A stretch of DNA of 64,000 bases from Chloroflexota bacterium (GTDB lineage: Bacteria > Chloroflexota > Anaerolineae > Anaerolineales > Villigracilaceae), in the NCBI GenBank assembly GCA_021414245.1, contig JAIOOU010000003.1, positions 310,001 through 374,000 on the forward strand, read 5' to 3'. The position numbers and the translations under genes are program-made. The notes under the pieces are model-generated. The model did no database searches. It had not been told where the DNA came from and was given only the letters and a program-made list of their open reading frames with translations. Positions within the stretch are counted from its first letter, which is position 1. Each line of letters opens with the position of its first letter. This document shows positions 18,003-27,175 of this stretch, piece by piece.

Positions 18003-19404
18003 TCATAAATCTCATATTGTTCTAATCATTGCCCGTGGAGAAGCCGTCCGTAATTTCTTATACTCAGACACATTGAACAAACTTAAAGAAAACGCCAAAG
18101 TTACCCTCCTTTCAGTCATCACAGATGAAAAATTTATCCAAAGATTTAGAGATCAAGTAGATGAGATCATTGAATTGCCGGAATACTTGGAGAGCAGGAT
18201 CGTGCTCTATCTTAGGGAAGTAATTAATTACGCCCACTACCGCTGGCTTTGGACGAAAAAAGTCAAGAACAAATGGGAGATTTTGGATTCCGGTGCGATT
18301 TCATTGGTGGAAAAGATCAAACATGTGTTATGGAAAACCATAATCTACCTGCTTGCAAACCGATTTTCCCTATCCACCCTTTCTTTTCTAGAAAACGAAT
18401 TGAGCATTTGGCTCAAGCCAACTAGCGATTTTGATGAATTGTTTGATCGCATCAAGCCTGACCTGGTCTTTAATTGCTCTCATATCCATGCACCTCGCGG
18501 CGAACTTCCGGTGCGAATCGCCCACAAGATGGGGATCCCCACTGCGGCCTTTATTTTTTCATGGGATAATCTTTCCTCACGCGGACGTATTCTGCCACCT
18601 TACGATCACTATCTGGTCTGGCATCAGTCTATGCATGATCAGCTGCTAAAGTTATACCCATCCATCAAACCCGAAATGGTGACGATTGCTGGGACCCCAC
18701 AATTTGATTTTCACTTTAATCAACGTTTTTTATTATCACGAGAAGAGATATGCGGAATCTTAGGATTGGATCCTTTGCGTCCTTTCATTCTCTATACAAC
18801 TGGGATGGATCAGGATTTTCCTGAAGAATACCGTCACGTTCAAAGTGTGATCAATATCTTACAAGAGATTGACCTGAAAAAAGCTCAACTGGTTGTCCGC
18901 GCTTACGCTAAAGGTACAAGCGCTGAAATGAAAGATCTGGCATGGCAATCAATTCCCAGTGTAGTATTTCCTCCCATATTGTGGGACGAAAAATGGTTCA
19001 CTCCAGCGTATGAGGATTTATCCATTTATACTAGCTTGCTTCATCACTGTTCACTTGGAATCAATCCTGCATCCACGGTCTCTTTAGAACTGCTTATGCT
19101 TGATAAGCCAGTGATTAATATTGGCTTCGATCCTCCCGGAAGTAACCTGCCCCATTGCCTTCGCTGGAAGAGGCATATTGATTTTGATCATTATCAGGTA
19201 GTTGCAGAGAGTGGTGCTGTTATGATAGCTTATTCACAACAGGATATGAAAGAAATGATCAAATGCGCACTTAATTTCCCCGGCGAGTTTAAAGAAAAAC
19301 GCAAAGATTTTATTGCAGGAACATTCGGCCATACTTTAGATGGTCAATCTGGAAAGCGAGCGGCGATAAAACTCCTTGAGATTGCAAACCGAAACGAAAA
19401 ATGA
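17980..19404 (+). CDS. Glycosyltransferase-like protein of the GT-B / CDP-glycerol transferase type
   Basis: This 474-residue protein was not assigned firmly. It opens 'HIVLIIARGEAVRNFLYSDTL', and the central 'VRIAHKMGIPTAAFIFSWDNLSSRG' followed by 'YLVWHQSMHDQLLKLYP' resembles the acceptor/donor interface of UDP-GlcNAc-2-epimerase-like and CDP-glycerol transferase-like proteins. 'INPASTVSLELLMLDKPVINIGF' (about 366-388) looks like their donor-site helix. A role in transferring a sugar or polyol phosphate fits the context. ATG 17989 is an equally likely start. The first 23 bases overlap the previous gene. Confidence 0.6.
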   Translation: MWSMNANNHKSHIVLIIARGEAVRNFLYSDTLNKLKENAKVTLLSVITDEKFIQRFRDQVDEIIELPEYLESRIVLYLREVINYAHYRWLWTKKVKNKWEILDSGAISLVEKIKHVLWKTIIYLLANRFSLSTLSFLENELSIWLKPTSDFDELFDRIKPDLVFNCSHIHAPRGELPVRIAHKMGIPTAAFIFSWDNLSSRGRILPPYDHYLVWHQSMHDQLLKLYPSIKPEMVTIAGTPQFDFHFNQRFLLSREEICGILGLDPLRPFILYTTGMDQDFPEEYRHVQSVINILQEIDLKKAQLVVRAYAKGTSAEMKDLAWQSIPSVVFPPILWDEKWFTPAYEDLSIYTSLLHHCSLGINPASTVSLELLMLDKPVINIGFDPPGSNLPHCLRWKRHIDFDHYQVVAESGAVMIAYSQQDMKEMIKCALNFPGEFKEKRKDFIAGTFGHTLDGQSGKRAAIKLLEIANRNEK

Positions 19405-20636
19405 TAGGGGTAAATATTTTATTTATTGCAACTTCCAGTAATGCCAGTTCCGGCGGTGGCAGAACACGTATTGTAGATGTGGCGCTTGAAACAAAAAAAA
19501 ATAATTTTGAGCCGAAGATCCTTTGTTTTATTCCGGGTTCCCAGGTTGTGTCAGGATTAATATTTCTCGCTGACGGTAAAGCGCGGCTTGAGAAAGAATC
19601 GGGAGCCAAAGTTTATTATGTTCCGGCGTTGCCGTTCACACGGATTGTGTTGATCGACTGGCTCAACAACTGGTATTGCGGGCTCGTTATATTTTTATTG
19701 TGCCGTTGGTTTGATATAAAAGTTGTTTATGGGCATGGCACGAAGGCGAGCAATTTGGCCGTCTTTGCGAAAAAATTTCGGAAAAAGATTAAGGTGCTTG
19801 CAGATATCCAGGGAGCTATCGCGGAAGAAGATATGTACTACCGCGGAATTGACACGGCAGATATGTTCTCTAGGCGCATCGAGCAAAATGAGGCAATAAC
19901 ATTTGCAAACGCCGATCGGTTGCTCTTTGTATCAAGAGCCATGCAGGTACATTATGAAAAAAAATACAAAATTGCGATTAGAAATTGTGCCGTAATACCA
20001 TGTGCAACCCGAAAAATCTTCACCTTTCACGCCCAGCTAAGGGATCAATTAAGGCGCGAGTATGGGCTGATGGATAAATTGGTTTTTTGTTACATCGGCT
20101 CAATTGAATCTTATCAAATGCCAAAGCAGATGTGTGAGCTGTTTAAAAAGATTACTGAAAGGTTCCCATCTGCGTTTTTTCTCGTCCTTTCCCATCAGGC
20201 GAGCGTTTTTAAGAATTACTTACGAGCCGCTGCAATCTCCGATGAAGCTTACAAAGTCTTAACCGTTGAGCATGAAAAAGTGGTTGAACTTCTGCAAATA
20301 GCTGACATTGGATTCCTTCTGAGAGATAATTCTATTGTGAATCGCGTTGCTTCGCCCACAAAATTTGCCGAATACGTATCATGCGGATTGCCAGTGTTGA
20401 CCACTGATTTTGTGGGAGATTTCAGCAAAATGGTGAAAGAACATGATCTCGGACACATCATAGATCTCGCAGACTTAAGTGTGAATGAGCGCTTGGTAAC
20501 CTTCATTAACAATGTTCAGGAAAAAAGGTTTGAATATGCCCTGAGATGTTCAACGTACATACGAGAAAATTTATTATGGGATATCCACGGAAAACATCTA
20601 TCTAAGATTTTTACCGATCTATATGAGTCAAAATGA
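19401..20636 (+). CDS. Glycosyltransferase, GT4-like
   Basis: The 411-residue protein has the N-terminal loop 'SNASSGGGRTRIVDVALETKK', a helix pair 'KVVYGHGTKASNLAVFAKKF', and a C-terminal donor domain with 'FCYIGSIESYQMPKQMCELF' and 'FAEYVSCGLPVLTTDFVGD' (about 320-338). The E-x7-E motif is degenerate, so it may be a divergent GT4 or a retaining enzyme with an altered donor. It is coupled on both sides by ATGA overlaps. Confidence 0.8.
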   Translation: MIGVNILFIATSSNASSGGGRTRIVDVALETKKNNFEPKILCFIPGSQVVSGLIFLADGKARLEKESGAKVYYVPALPFTRIVLIDWLNNWYCGLVIFLLCRWFDIKVVYGHGTKASNLAVFAKKFRKKIKVLADIQGAIAEEDMYYRGIDTADMFSRRIEQNEAITFANADRLLFVSRAMQVHYEKKYKIAIRNCAVIPCATRKIFTFHAQLRDQLRREYGLMDKLVFCYIGSIESYQMPKQMCELFKKITERFPSAFFLVLSHQASVFKNYLRAAAISDEAYKVLTVEHEKVVELLQIADIGFLLRDNSIVNRVASPTKFAEYVSCGLPVLTTDFVGDFSKMVKEHDLGHIIDLADLSVNERLVTFINNVQEKRFEYALRCSTYIRENLLWDIHGKHLSKIFTDLYESK

Positions 20637-21787
20637 ATCTGTTAATTATTTCCCATAAAGAAACATGGAAAGACCCTAACTCATCATCTGGGTATTCCAC
20701 GATCGGTGGGTTTTCATTTCAAATGAAAGCGATCTCAGAAAACTTTGACGAAACCATTGTCATGGTTCCAATACAGAACACGCCTCTGCCTTCTGGATCG
20801 AAGCATTTGACCGGTCATAATCTTAGTATTGTTCCATTACAAGAGCCAAAAGGCAAGGACTTGGAACGAAAACTCCAAATGCTGGCATGGATACCGCGCA
20901 ATCTACCAAACTTGTGGCAACAAGTGCAGCATGCGGACGCAGTCCATGCACCGGTTGGCGGTGATATTGGCACGCTTGGTATTTTGATCGCACTCGCGCA
21001 GCGTAAACCGCTTTTTGTTCGTCACTGCGGAACCTGGGGCGTACCTGCATCCACAGTAGATTATTACCTGCAGAGATTTCTCGAACGCATTGCGGGCGGG
21101 CGCAATGTTGTTATGGCAACAGGCGGTGCAGAAACCGCGCCATCAAAAAAAAACCCCAACATCAAATGGATCTTTTCAACTTCATTATCCCAAAAGGAAT
21201 TTGATTTGCTCCCAACCGCACAGCCTTGGCAGCCCGGAGTCCCTCTACGCCTCGTAACAGTTAGCAGGCTTGTGCCAGGGAAGAATATCTCAGCCATCCT
21301 CCATGCGCTGCCTTCCATTCAGAAGATTTTTCCCGACGTCATTCTTGAGATAGTTGGGGATGGAGAATCTTTATCCGAATTAAAAAAATTGGCTGATGAA
21401 TTAAAAATATCAGACAGGCTTGTGTTTCATGGTAGTGTTTCTCAACCTGAAGTTCTGCGCATCCTTTTAACCTCACACATCTTTGTTTTTCCTACTTTCA
21501 GCGAAGGCTTTCCCAAAGCACTGCTGGAAGCCATGTCATGCGGGTTGCCTAGCGTCGCAACAAACACGTCGGTGATACCTACTTTAATTCAAGATTGCGG
21601 AGTAATTATGAATGACCCTACATCAGAATGTATAGCCAATAGCGTGCTTGCTCTGTTGAAGGATCCGAGCCAATTAATAGTTATGTCGCATCTTGCTCGA
21701 AAGAGCGCGGAATTTTATACGTTGGAAAAATGGCGTGATACGATTCGGGAAGAACTACAATCGGCATGGGGAATTCTGAAAAAATGA
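20633..21787 (+). CDS. Glycosyltransferase, GT4 family
   Basis: The 384-residue protein contains 'RLVTVSRLVPGKNISAILHAL', 'LEIVGDGESLSELKKLADEL' and the E-x7-E motif EGFPKALLE in 'FPTFSEGFPKALLEAMSCG' (about 285-303). These are strong signs of a retaining GT4 enzyme. The central Ala/Gly-rich 'VHAPVGGDIGTLGILIALAQ' suits an acceptor-binding membrane-side helix. Its stop lies in an ATGA overlap with the deacetylase gene that follows. Confidence 0.9.
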   Translation: MNLLIISHKETWKDPNSSSGYSTIGGFSFQMKAISENFDETIVMVPIQNTPLPSGSKHLTGHNLSIVPLQEPKGKDLERKLQMLAWIPRNLPNLWQQVQHADAVHAPVGGDIGTLGILIALAQRKPLFVRHCGTWGVPASTVDYYLQRFLERIAGGRNVVMATGGAETAPSKKNPNIKWIFSTSLSQKEFDLLPTAQPWQPGVPLRLVTVSRLVPGKNISAILHALPSIQKIFPDVILEIVGDGESLSELKKLADELKISDRLVFHGSVSQPEVLRILLTSHIFVFPTFSEGFPKALLEAMSCGLPSVATNTSVIPTLIQDCGVIMNDPTSECIANSVLALLKDPSQLIVMSHLARKSAEFYTLEKWRDTIREELQSAWGILKK

Positions 21788-22620
21788 ATTTCTATATACA
21801 ACAAATACTTTTTTACACAGGCATTCCTTTTCTTGTCGGTAAATATTGGGCGCAACGCAAGCGATTTGTGGTGATGTTTCATGGAATATCCACCCGCAAA
21901 TATGATCATATACCACACAGCGCACAGCCGCATCTTTCTGCCGCCGACCTTGAGATTATTCTTCAATGGATCAAGCCACGCTTCGATATTCTCTCTCCAT
22001 ATGAATTCTTCAATACCGAAAAACCTGGCATCCTGCTCACCTTTGATGATGGCTTCTCCAACAACGAAACGAACGCATTACCGTTGCTGGAAAGTTTCCA
22101 AGCTCCGGCAATTTTTTTTATCACAATGCAACATGTGACCCACCCGCGCAACTGGTTGCCAGCTACTCAAAGTCAAGCATTGAGCTACTGGAGCGAAACA
22201 TCAGAAGTGGAGAATAGCTTCGCAGTTGATCTTTTCGACGGCATGAACGTCGATCAACTACTACGTTGCGCAAACCACCCTCTCATCACAATCGGTTCGC
22301 ATACGCTTTCGCATCCATTCCTGACACAATCAGACCCTTTCACACTTGCCTTTGAAATCAACGAATCAAAACGGCTGCTCGAATCGCTTATCAGAAGACC
22401 AGTTGACTTTTTTGCCTATCCAACTGGCGATTATAACTGGACTGTAATGGACGCTGTAAAAAACGCAGGCTATCATGCTGCATTTGCAGTCGACAGCCTG
22501 GAGCTTGGTTCTCCTCTTTTCGAGATTTCCCGCATTGGTTTATACCAAACCAATTTTGCTTATCTAACCCTAAAACTAAGCGGATTACACCGGGCGCCGT
22601 TGCCGTTCATTAATTTCTAA
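21784..22620 (+). CDS. Polysaccharide deacetylase (NodB homology, CE4)
   Basis: From ATG 21784, which forms an ATGA overlap with the previous stop, the protein has 278 residues; an in-frame start six codons earlier is less likely. The NodB motif 1 is 'ILLTFDDGFSNN' (about 81-92) and motif 2 is 'GSHTLSHPF' (about 169-177), giving the Asp and two His that bind the metal. 'FAYPTGDYNW' matches motif 3. It would remove N- or O-acetyl groups from the polymer or a lipid-linked intermediate. No signal peptide is present, so it may act in the cytoplasm during assembly. Confidence 0.9.
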   Translation: MNFYIQQILFYTGIPFLVGKYWAQRKRFVVMFHGISTRKYDHIPHSAQPHLSAADLEIILQWIKPRFDILSPYEFFNTEKPGILLTFDDGFSNNETNALPLLESFQAPAIFFITMQHVTHPRNWLPATQSQALSYWSETSEVENSFAVDLFDGMNVDQLLRCANHPLITIGSHTLSHPFLTQSDPFTLAFEINESKRLLESLIRRPVDFFAYPTGDYNWTVMDAVKNAGYHAAFAVDSLELGSPLFEISRIGLYQTNFAYLTLKLSGLHRAPLPFINF

Positions 22621-22621
22621 T

Positions 22622-23767
22622 ATGCGAAAAAAAATAAAGATCGTTTACATAATCGGACAATTAGGGTTAGGTGGCAGCGAGCGCCAGCTATTTTTATTAT
22701 TAAAACATCTAGACCAAGAAAGATTTGAGGCAATCATTATTGTGTTTAACCCCAGCGCTTACGTGACACTGGATAATGCCATGAGGCATTTAGGGTACCA
22801 GGTTTTTGCAGTGCCACAGAATTATCGGCGCGTCATTCAGCGCTTGATTTATATTTACAAATTATTGTGCCAGATAAGGCCAGATATAGTTCACTCATGG
22901 ACGATACACGACAATCCATATGCTGGAATTGCTGGCTTGCTGGCTGGTGTCACTATACGATGGGGATCAGTTAGAGACTCCATCTTTGCCAAAGGATTTG
23001 ATGATTTACCTACTTGCTATAAATGGCTATCTCTAAATGTTGTGAATAAACTTGTAGTTAATGCAGAGTCTATTTACAAGGAATTGTTGGACAAAGGCGT
23101 GATCCCGAGCAAGATTAGCGTACTGCCTAATTGTGTAGAAACATCCACCGGGGCAAATCCCGAATTGACATTGCTTGATTTGTCTGGCTTCGGTATACCG
23201 GTGAAAAAGGCGTTGGTAGGTTTGGTGGGGAACCTCAGGAAAAAGAAAAATCATTTAATGTTCATTGAGAGCATGGCGCAGGTTATTCGGGAATACCCAG
23301 ATACATACGGAATAATTATCGGACAATCTATACCGGACGAGATGGAATATTATCAGATCTTAAGAAGAAAATTATCTGAACCAGAATTAGCTAGGCGTGT
23401 GTTTCTCATGGGATTCCGGAATGATGTTGTTGAATTAATGGAGCGCATAACTATATTCTGTATGACTTCGGACTACGAAGGCACTCCAAACGCTATTTTG
23501 GAAGCTATGGCCGCGTCAAAGCCTGTTGTGGCAACAAGAGTTGGCGGTATCCCATATATTGTTGAAGACAATGTCAGTGGATTTTTAGTAGAGCCTGGTG
23601 ACGCGCGCCAGATGGCAAAAGCCATTAGTAAACTTCTGCAAGATCCCCTATTGGCCAACGACATGGGTCGTGCGGGTCGAAAGTTCGTTGAAACTCGTTT
23701 TTCTTGCGAACAGGTGATAACCCAGTTGCAAGAAATGTATCTTGAAGCCGTCAATGTTAATCGATAA
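22622..23767 (+). CDS. Glycosyltransferase, GT4 family
   Basis: The 381-residue protein begins 'KIKIVYIIGQLGLGGSERQLF', the classic GT4 N-terminus. It also has 'LVGLVGNLRKKKNHLMFIESM' and the E-x7-E motif EGTPNAILE in 'TSDYEGTPNAILEAMAASK' (about 281-299), followed by 'ATRVGGIPYIVED'. It is the most canonical GT4 of the cassette. It starts one base after the deacetylase stop. Confidence 0.92.
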   Translation: MRKKIKIVYIIGQLGLGGSERQLFLLLKHLDQERFEAIIIVFNPSAYVTLDNAMRHLGYQVFAVPQNYRRVIQRLIYIYKLLCQIRPDIVHSWTIHDNPYAGIAGLLAGVTIRWGSVRDSIFAKGFDDLPTCYKWLSLNVVNKLVVNAESIYKELLDKGVIPSKISVLPNCVETSTGANPELTLLDLSGFGIPVKKALVGLVGNLRKKKNHLMFIESMAQVIREYPDTYGIIIGQSIPDEMEYYQILRRKLSEPELARRVFLMGFRNDVVELMERITIFCMTSDYEGTPNAILEAMAASKPVVATRVGGIPYIVEDNVSGFLVEPGDARQMAKAISKLLQDPLLANDMGRAGRKFVETRFSCEQVITQLQEMYLEAVNVNR

Positions 23768-24815
23768 AACATCAATTGAGATTTGTACTGCGAAGGAAAT
23801 CGATCCTGTTGAATTGGAATCTTTCCTGGCGCGTATGTATCCTCCATCAAAAAGCGCTTTCTTACATAACCATGGGAATTGGCAGCATAATCAGGAGGAC
23901 CGCTGGCTCTTATTGAAAAACAACAGGATTATTGGCTATTGCGCTGTGATTCCAACCAAAATACAAATTCAAGGAATTGTAACGCCTGCCCTATGGTGGG
24001 TTGATTTAATCATTGACCCTGAATTCCGCGGCTGCGGATACCAAACCCTTTTCGATCAAAAGATTCTACGTATTGCAGATCTCAAGCTAGGCTTTCCCAA
24101 TGAACTTGCCGCAAAGATACACAAAAAACATCGTTGGGGCGTCCGTGATGATATGGAAATTCGCCTCCTGCCTTTGCATCCCTCCCGCATTGGGGCAGTG
24201 CGTCGGGCTTCCGGATCGGCAGGTTTATTACTTCGGCTCATTGCCAACTTTATCTCTCCGGTTATTACCTTTTACTTCAAGATAGTATTATCTTTATCTA
24301 AACCCAAAAATATTTTCCGTATGAATAATGTGGACATCCAGATGTTGGAAAGTATTTACAATTATTTTAAACGCGAAGATATAGTTACAACACTTCGCGA
24401 TACTGCCTATTTCTATTGGAGATACTTGGATGCCCCATATGCAAGTGAACTTGCGTTTTACATTGTTGGACCAAAAAATGCTCCAACACATTTTCTCATT
24501 GCTCGTCATGTTCCAGCCAAACCGGATAAACCTCCGAACTCACGTATTCTGGATGTTTTTGGAGACTTCCAAGATTCAAATAAATTACTTGAACTATTCA
24601 AACTTGTAACAATGGACGCCATCGAAAATGGTTCAGTACAGGTTACAATCATGATTACACTCCCTGAATTAAAGAAAACGGCAATGCGGGCTGGCTTTTG
24701 GGCATCTGCAAAAATGCGGTTCTGTTGGATGAGCGAATCTAAACAACAAATGCTAGATCTTTCTAGACGCGTGTATTGGACTCTTGGTGACAGCGATAAT
24801 GATGAATCGAATTAG
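23754..24815 (+). CDS. GNAT-fold N-acyltransferase
   Basis: From ATG 23754 the protein has 353 residues; a TTG four codons earlier is also possible. 'DRWLLLKNNRIIGYCAVIP' and 'WWVDLIIDPEFRGCGYQTLFDQKIL' (about 75-125) match the central GNAT strands and the acetyl-CoA loop, with RGCGYQ as an altered R/Q-x-x-G-x-G/A motif. About 200 further residues may form a second degenerate GNAT domain. In this context it could acylate the amino sugar made by the dehydratase/aminotransferase pair at 30.5-33.4 kb. Confidence 0.72.
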   Translation: MLIDKTSIEICTAKEIDPVELESFLARMYPPSKSAFLHNHGNWQHNQEDRWLLLKNNRIIGYCAVIPTKIQIQGIVTPALWWVDLIIDPEFRGCGYQTLFDQKILRIADLKLGFPNELAAKIHKKHRWGVRDDMEIRLLPLHPSRIGAVRRASGSAGLLLRLIANFISPVITFYFKIVLSLSKPKNIFRMNNVDIQMLESIYNYFKREDIVTTLRDTAYFYWRYLDAPYASELAFYIVGPKNAPTHFLIARHVPAKPDKPPNSRILDVFGDFQDSNKLLELFKLVTMDAIENGSVQVTIMITLPELKKTAMRAGFWASAKMRFCWMSESKQQMLDLSRRVYWTLGDSDNDESN

Positions 24816-24818
24816 ATT

Positions 24819-26210
24819 ATGACATACTCCCGATATAGGTCTTTAAGCCGCAATCCTGAGGCGCAAAAAGAGGTCGATACACAAAGCGAATCCACAGGCG
24901 GGATGATGTTCTTTATTCTCCTGCATATTCCATTGGCTATTCTATTTAAACAAAACTCGATTTTCCCAACAATTCATGCCCTTGCTTCGCTGGGCTTGGG
25001 TTTGTTTTGGTTGATGAATGATCGTACTCCCAGGCGAGTCATTCTTATGATCGCTTATATCACAGGTGCGGAATTATTATGGCGTGGGGCAAATGCACAT
25101 GTGTTTTACGAATTCGGAAAATACGCCGTTATCCTTTTGTTAATCCTGTTAATCATGAAATATCATGTTCTTAAAAATGCCTCAAAATGGCCAATATGGT
25201 ATTTTCTTCTATTGACCCCGTCCATATTGGTTATGCCTTTTTTTGACAGAGAAGCGATATCCTTTAATTTAGCGGGTCCACTTGCATTGGCAATTGCTAA
25301 CCTGTTTTTTAGTACCCAAACGATCTCCTTGGATCAATTGCGCAATTTTCTGGTGGCGATCCTTGCGCCCGCTGTTGGGTTGGGTGGTTTGGTATTTTTT
25401 GGAATTGTAACAACAGAGAGTATAAACTTTTCACTAGGCTCCAATTTTCAAGCCTCGGCAGATTTTGGTCCAAATCAAGTATCTTCAATTATTGCTATAG
25501 GCGCACTTGTTGCTTTGTATTTTGTCTTTATTGAACAGAGAACTCTTTATCGCTATCTCTTTGTTGGTATTTCTCTTTGGTTGCTGGCACAAGCGGCACT
25601 CACATTTTCTCGAGGCGGTGTTTGGACAACAATTGGAGCTGCCTTTACAAGCGGGTTTTATTTATTACGAGATCGGCGCACGAGGGCCGTTTTCGTTTTC
25701 ACAGGTATCATCTTCACTGTACTGAGTTACTTTGTTGTCATCCCTTTTTTGGACGGTCTTTCGCAAAATAGATTAAGCGCACGCTTCAGCAGCATGGATT
25801 CTACAGGCCGGTACGAAATTGCTCAGGCTGATCTTATTGTTTTTCAAAAATTTCCACTTTTTGGGGTTGGACCTGGCCAATCCAATGTCTATCACGCGCT
25901 CACCTTTCGCATCACAGATTCCCATACTGAATATACACGAATGCTGGCGGAACATGGCAGTTTGGGATTACTGGCATTAATCATTTTAGCAATTGCATCC
26001 ATCGAGCGATTTACGGCAAAAACTCCTCCACTATCAAAAGCCTTTAAAGCAGGCATGACTATGTGGGCGCTGCTATATATGATTCATGCTTCAACCCGTC
26101 TTGTGGCGCCTTCTGTCTTTTTCGGACTGGCCAGTGCAAATTTTGCTTTGTCTCAAAACAAACCCCAGCAAAAAAACATCATAACGCCATTGGGAACACG
26201 CCTTCGTTAA
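24819..26210 (+). CDS. O-antigen polymerase/ligase-like membrane protein (Wzy/WaaL)
   Basis: The 463-residue protein has about ten to twelve hydrophobic segments and the PF04932-type loop 'LFGVGPGQSNVYHALTF...HTEYTRMLAEHGSLGLLAL' (about residues 348-385), whose His and Arg serve catalysis in Wzy and WaaL. It could polymerise repeat units or ligate the chain to an anchor outside the inner membrane. No Wzx flippase is visible in the window while a Wzm/Wzt pair is, so ligation seems more likely than Wzy-type polymerisation. Confidence 0.82.
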   Translation: MTYSRYRSLSRNPEAQKEVDTQSESTGGMMFFILLHIPLAILFKQNSIFPTIHALASLGLGLFWLMNDRTPRRVILMIAYITGAELLWRGANAHVFYEFGKYAVILLLILLIMKYHVLKNASKWPIWYFLLLTPSILVMPFFDREAISFNLAGPLALAIANLFFSTQTISLDQLRNFLVAILAPAVGLGGLVFFGIVTTESINFSLGSNFQASADFGPNQVSSIIAIGALVALYFVFIEQRTLYRYLFVGISLWLLAQAALTFSRGGVWTTIGAAFTSGFYLLRDRRTRAVFVFTGIIFTVLSYFVVIPFLDGLSQNRLSARFSSMDSTGRYEIAQADLIVFQKFPLFGVGPGQSNVYHALTFRITDSHTEYTRMLAEHGSLGLLALIILAIASIERFTAKTPPLSKAFKAGMTMWALLYMIHASTRLVAPSVFFGLASANFALSQNKPQQKNIITPLGTRLR

Positions 26211-27175
26211 TGAATATATTAATTGTTACAACAGAATGGGCGCGTTTTGAAGGGGATAACGCCGGAATCCATGTGCTAAACCAAGTCAATCGTTTAAGAC
26301 AAGCCGGGTTAACAGTTGATGTTTTTCCATTTCGTGGGCGTAAAAACCCCTTCGCATACTGGCAGGCGCGTCAAAATTTTAAAAAAATTGATATTTCAAA
26401 ATATGATGTCATCCACGCACATCATGGTCAAGCAGGTCTAATTGCTTTGGCGCAGAATCAGCGCCCGGTGGTTGTCACGTTTCATGGAAGCGACTTACAA
26501 GGAATACGTAATCAACTAGGAGGATTGACCGCCTTGGGAAGAGTTTTACGGCTTTCCAGTCAATGGGTTGCGTGCCGTGCAAATGAAATAATTCTTGTTG
26601 CAGACCATCTTGCGAAGCATATCCATAATCGCCCTTACCATCTCATTCCAGCTGGAGTAGACTTGAATTTATTTCATCCGATATCGATGGAGAAAGCCCG
26701 TGCTCGGCTGGGATTTGCCACGAATGCACGCTTAATATTGTTTGTGGGTGATCCTGAAAGAACTGAAAAGCGTTTTTGGCTTGCAAAAAAAGCTGTGGAG
26801 TTTTTGCGTGAAAAGTTTTTTGCGCAAATTGTTATTGCAAATGGAGTATTTCCAGAAAAAATGCCTTTATATATGAATGCCTGTAATGTCCTTTTAGTTA
26901 CATCTTCAACAGAGGGCTCGCCAAATGCCATTAAAGAAGCCTTGGCCTGCAATTTGCCAATAGTTTCGACTGATGTTGGAGATATACGTCAACGTTTAGA
27001 TACTATTGAAGGTTGTGTAATTTGCGCGAATGATAAACCAGAAACAATTGCGAAGGCCATAGCTCAAGTGTTTATTAATAACAAACATATTGATGGCCGC
27101 AATGCTGTTCAAAATTTGGATGAAGATATTCTTGTTCAAAAAGTCATTGCCGTTTATCAAAAAGCTATTCTCTGA
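26210..27175 (+). CDS. Glycosyltransferase, GT4 family
   Basis: From ATG 26210, which shares one base with the upstream TAA, the protein has 321 residues. A longer frame reaching back to 26063 would lie inside the membrane-protein gene and was rejected. 'MNILIVTTEWARFEGDNAG' is the N-terminal loop, 'LFVGDPERTEKRFWLAKKAV' the donor-side strand, and EGSPNAIKE (about 239-247) the E-x7-E motif. It is somewhat shorter than its GT4 neighbours. It is the last strongly AT-rich gene of the cassette. Confidence 0.88.
   Translation: MNILIVTTEWARFEGDNAGIHVLNQVNRLRQAGLTVDVFPFRGRKNPFAYWQARQNFKKIDISKYDVIHAHHGQAGLIALAQNQRPVVVTFHGSDLQGIRNQLGGLTALGRVLRLSSQWVACRANEIILVADHLAKHIHNRPYHLIPAGVDLNLFHPISMEKARARLGFATNARLILFVGDPERTEKRFWLAKKAVEFLREKFFAQIVIANGVFPEKMPLYMNACNVLLVTSSTEGSPNAIKEALACNLPIVSTDVGDIRQRLDTIEGCVICANDKPETIAKAIAQVFINNKHIDGRNAVQNLDEDILVQKVIAVYQKAIL

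Larger units (their letters stand above)
10300..27174 (+). other. AT-rich glycosyltransferase cassette (candidate variable region)
   Basis: By eye, GC falls from about half to about a third near 10.3 kb, inside wzt, and recovers at about 27.17 kb where the GT2 gene begins. The interval holds FkbM methyltransferases, seven clear GT4-type and one GT2-like glycosyltransferase, an unassigned glycosyltransferase-like gene, a deacetylase, an acyltransferase and a Wzy/WaaL-like protein. Composition is patchy within it (for instance 16.2-16.7 kb is less AT-rich), so it may have been assembled in several steps. No transposase, integrase or flanking repeat was seen. Confidence 0.65.
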
